NCBI GenBank assembly: GCA_002281555.1
Contig: NCGJ01000004.1
Span: 62,001 to 126,000, forward strand
Source of the DNA: Hydrogenophilales bacterium 28-61-23
GTDB taxonomy: Bacteria; Pseudomonadota; Gammaproteobacteria; Burkholderiales; Thiobacillaceae
Direction of reading: 5' to 3'
Length of the DNA stretch: 64,000 nucleotides
Shown: in pieces, positions 63,453 through 64,000 of the stretch
How the letters are laid out: each line of letters starts with the position of its first letter
How positions within the stretch are numbered: the stretch's first letter is position 1
The notes under the pieces: generated by a model
The model's input: only the letters and a program-made list of their open reading frames with translations
Told to the model about the DNA's origin: nothing
Database searches by the model: none
Translations under genes and position numbers: made by a program

Positions 63453-64000
63453 GCCCCGCTCCCGTGCCACCCCTTGTCCAGTAATTCATGGACAAATTCC
63501 AGGTTGCGTTCCAAGTTGCCTCCATCCAGAGGCCCGATGTATTTCTCCATCACGCTGTTCTCCAGAAAAGCGTCGAAGCGTCCGCTGCCAGCCAGAAAAT
63601 CACTGATTGCCTGCTCCAACCCAGCCACGTCGTACGTTGTAACCAACTCCGATTTACCGTCGAATGGCGGCTGCATGAGCTCCTGATCAGTCTTGTGATA
63701 GACGCAGGGAATGCCCAGGCAGGATGCTTCAAACAGCGTTTGGGAATAAATCGACACGAAGAAATCGGTTTCATCCAGCACTGCACGCATCGACACCCTA
63801 TCCTCAATGCGGTCAACCCGGTCTGGAAAGTATTCGTCAATGAACTGGCGATATTGCGAAGCGTAACCGTTGGCACGCACCTTGAGCACTACACGGAACT
63901 CCTGTCCTCGCCGGGACAGGTTTTCGATTGCCGTAAGCACCTCGGCCAGAAATGCAAATTCGACGGCCAAATAAGAATTCAGATCGATACTGTTGAATCC
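63449..64000 (-). CDS. Surface-carbohydrate biosynthesis protein, C-terminal part (cut by the window edge)
   Basis: The frame is open to the right edge, so the N-terminus is missing. The visible ~183 residues include [21 protein letters not shown] and [20 protein letters not shown], a pattern like the donor domain of CDP-glycerol or GT-B type surface carbohydrate enzymes, where a late Ser/Glu motif binds the nucleotide. The next gene starts inside its stop codon (ATGA). A possible internal TTG start at 63970 is not needed. Exact family not determined. Confidence 0.6.
   Translation of the reverse strand, partial: GFNSIDLNSYLAVEFAFLAEVLTAIENLSRRGQEFRVVLKVRANGYASQYRQFIDEYFPDRVDRIEDRVSMRAVLDETDFFVSIYSQTLFEASCLGIPCVYHKTDQELMQPPFDGKSELVTTYDVAGLEQAISDFLAGSGRFDAFLENSVMEKYIGPLDGGNLERNLEFVHELLDKGWHGSGA

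Overview
The window looks like a proteobacterial chromosome, most likely a betaproteobacterium or related gammaproteobacterium. I infer this from NtrBC, a NifJ/DHOD-like pair, an ELM1-family gene, an SxtJ/DUF5989/carbamoyltransferase set and a Neisseria-like pgl (bacillosamine) module. It splits in two near 25.03 kb. To the left is a lower-GC genomic island packed with defence and DNA-metabolism genes. To the right is GC-rich chromosome dominated by surface-glycan genes, with some AT-richer patches.

Island (1 to about 25,030). The 3' end of hsdS opens the window. It is followed by a CD-NTase (SMODS) gene and a two-TM SLATT effector gene, a possible 28-codon ORF, hsdR, and a 493-aa protein with a C-terminal PD-(D/E)xK-like motif. 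All are on the + strand with tight or overlapping junctions, so a two-gene CBASS-like cassette appears to be nested inside a type I restriction operon. A secreted thermonuclease-like gene comes next, then a complete type I Zorya operon on the minus strand (zorA, zorB, zorC, zorD). After it are a decayed endonuclease/exonuclease/phosphatase remnant and a PLD-like gene. A DNA-damage block follows: SRAP (HMCES/YedK), divergent from an N-terminally extended UmuD and UmuC, then a 95-aa unknown, a second secreted thermonuclease and a Cdd1-type helix-hairpin-helix protein. A hipBA module with two clear operators and two small genes (one XRE regulator) complete the island. AT-rich repeats mark its right edge, directly at the start of an ELM1-like gene.

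Right part, first block (25.0 to 37.2 kb). The ELM1-like gene is followed by a + strand glycan operon: SxtJ-like, DUF5989 (49 aa), carbamoyltransferase, SGNH hydrolase, GT4, O-antigen-ligase-like polymerase/ligase and a SAM methyltransferase. Convergent to it lies a coupled minus-strand run: mgtE, two GT2 genes and one GT4-like gene.

Middle block (37.2 to 47.7 kb). This holds a dihydroorotate-dehydrogenase-like gene and nifJ on the minus strand, separated by a palindrome-rich spacer; nifJ itself carries a 24-bp inverted repeat in frame. Then come ntrB-ntrC, a MidA-type methyltransferase gene divergent from a TrxR-like flavoprotein gene, a 3 x 56 bp tandem repeat and a frameshifted Uma2 gene.

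Last block (47.5 kb to the end, all minus strand). A long glycan operon reads from the right edge leftward: partial glycan gene, LbH acetyltransferase, second carbamoyltransferase, zinc-knuckle SDR epimerase, GT2, UDP-xylose synthase, two GT2 genes, a 950-aa fusion of a GT-C-like membrane domain with a MurJ-type flippase, GT4, and pglC, pglD, pglE, pglF. The set would make UDP-diNAc-bacillosamine, start a lipid-linked glycan with it, extend and decorate the glycan, flip it and possibly transfer it.
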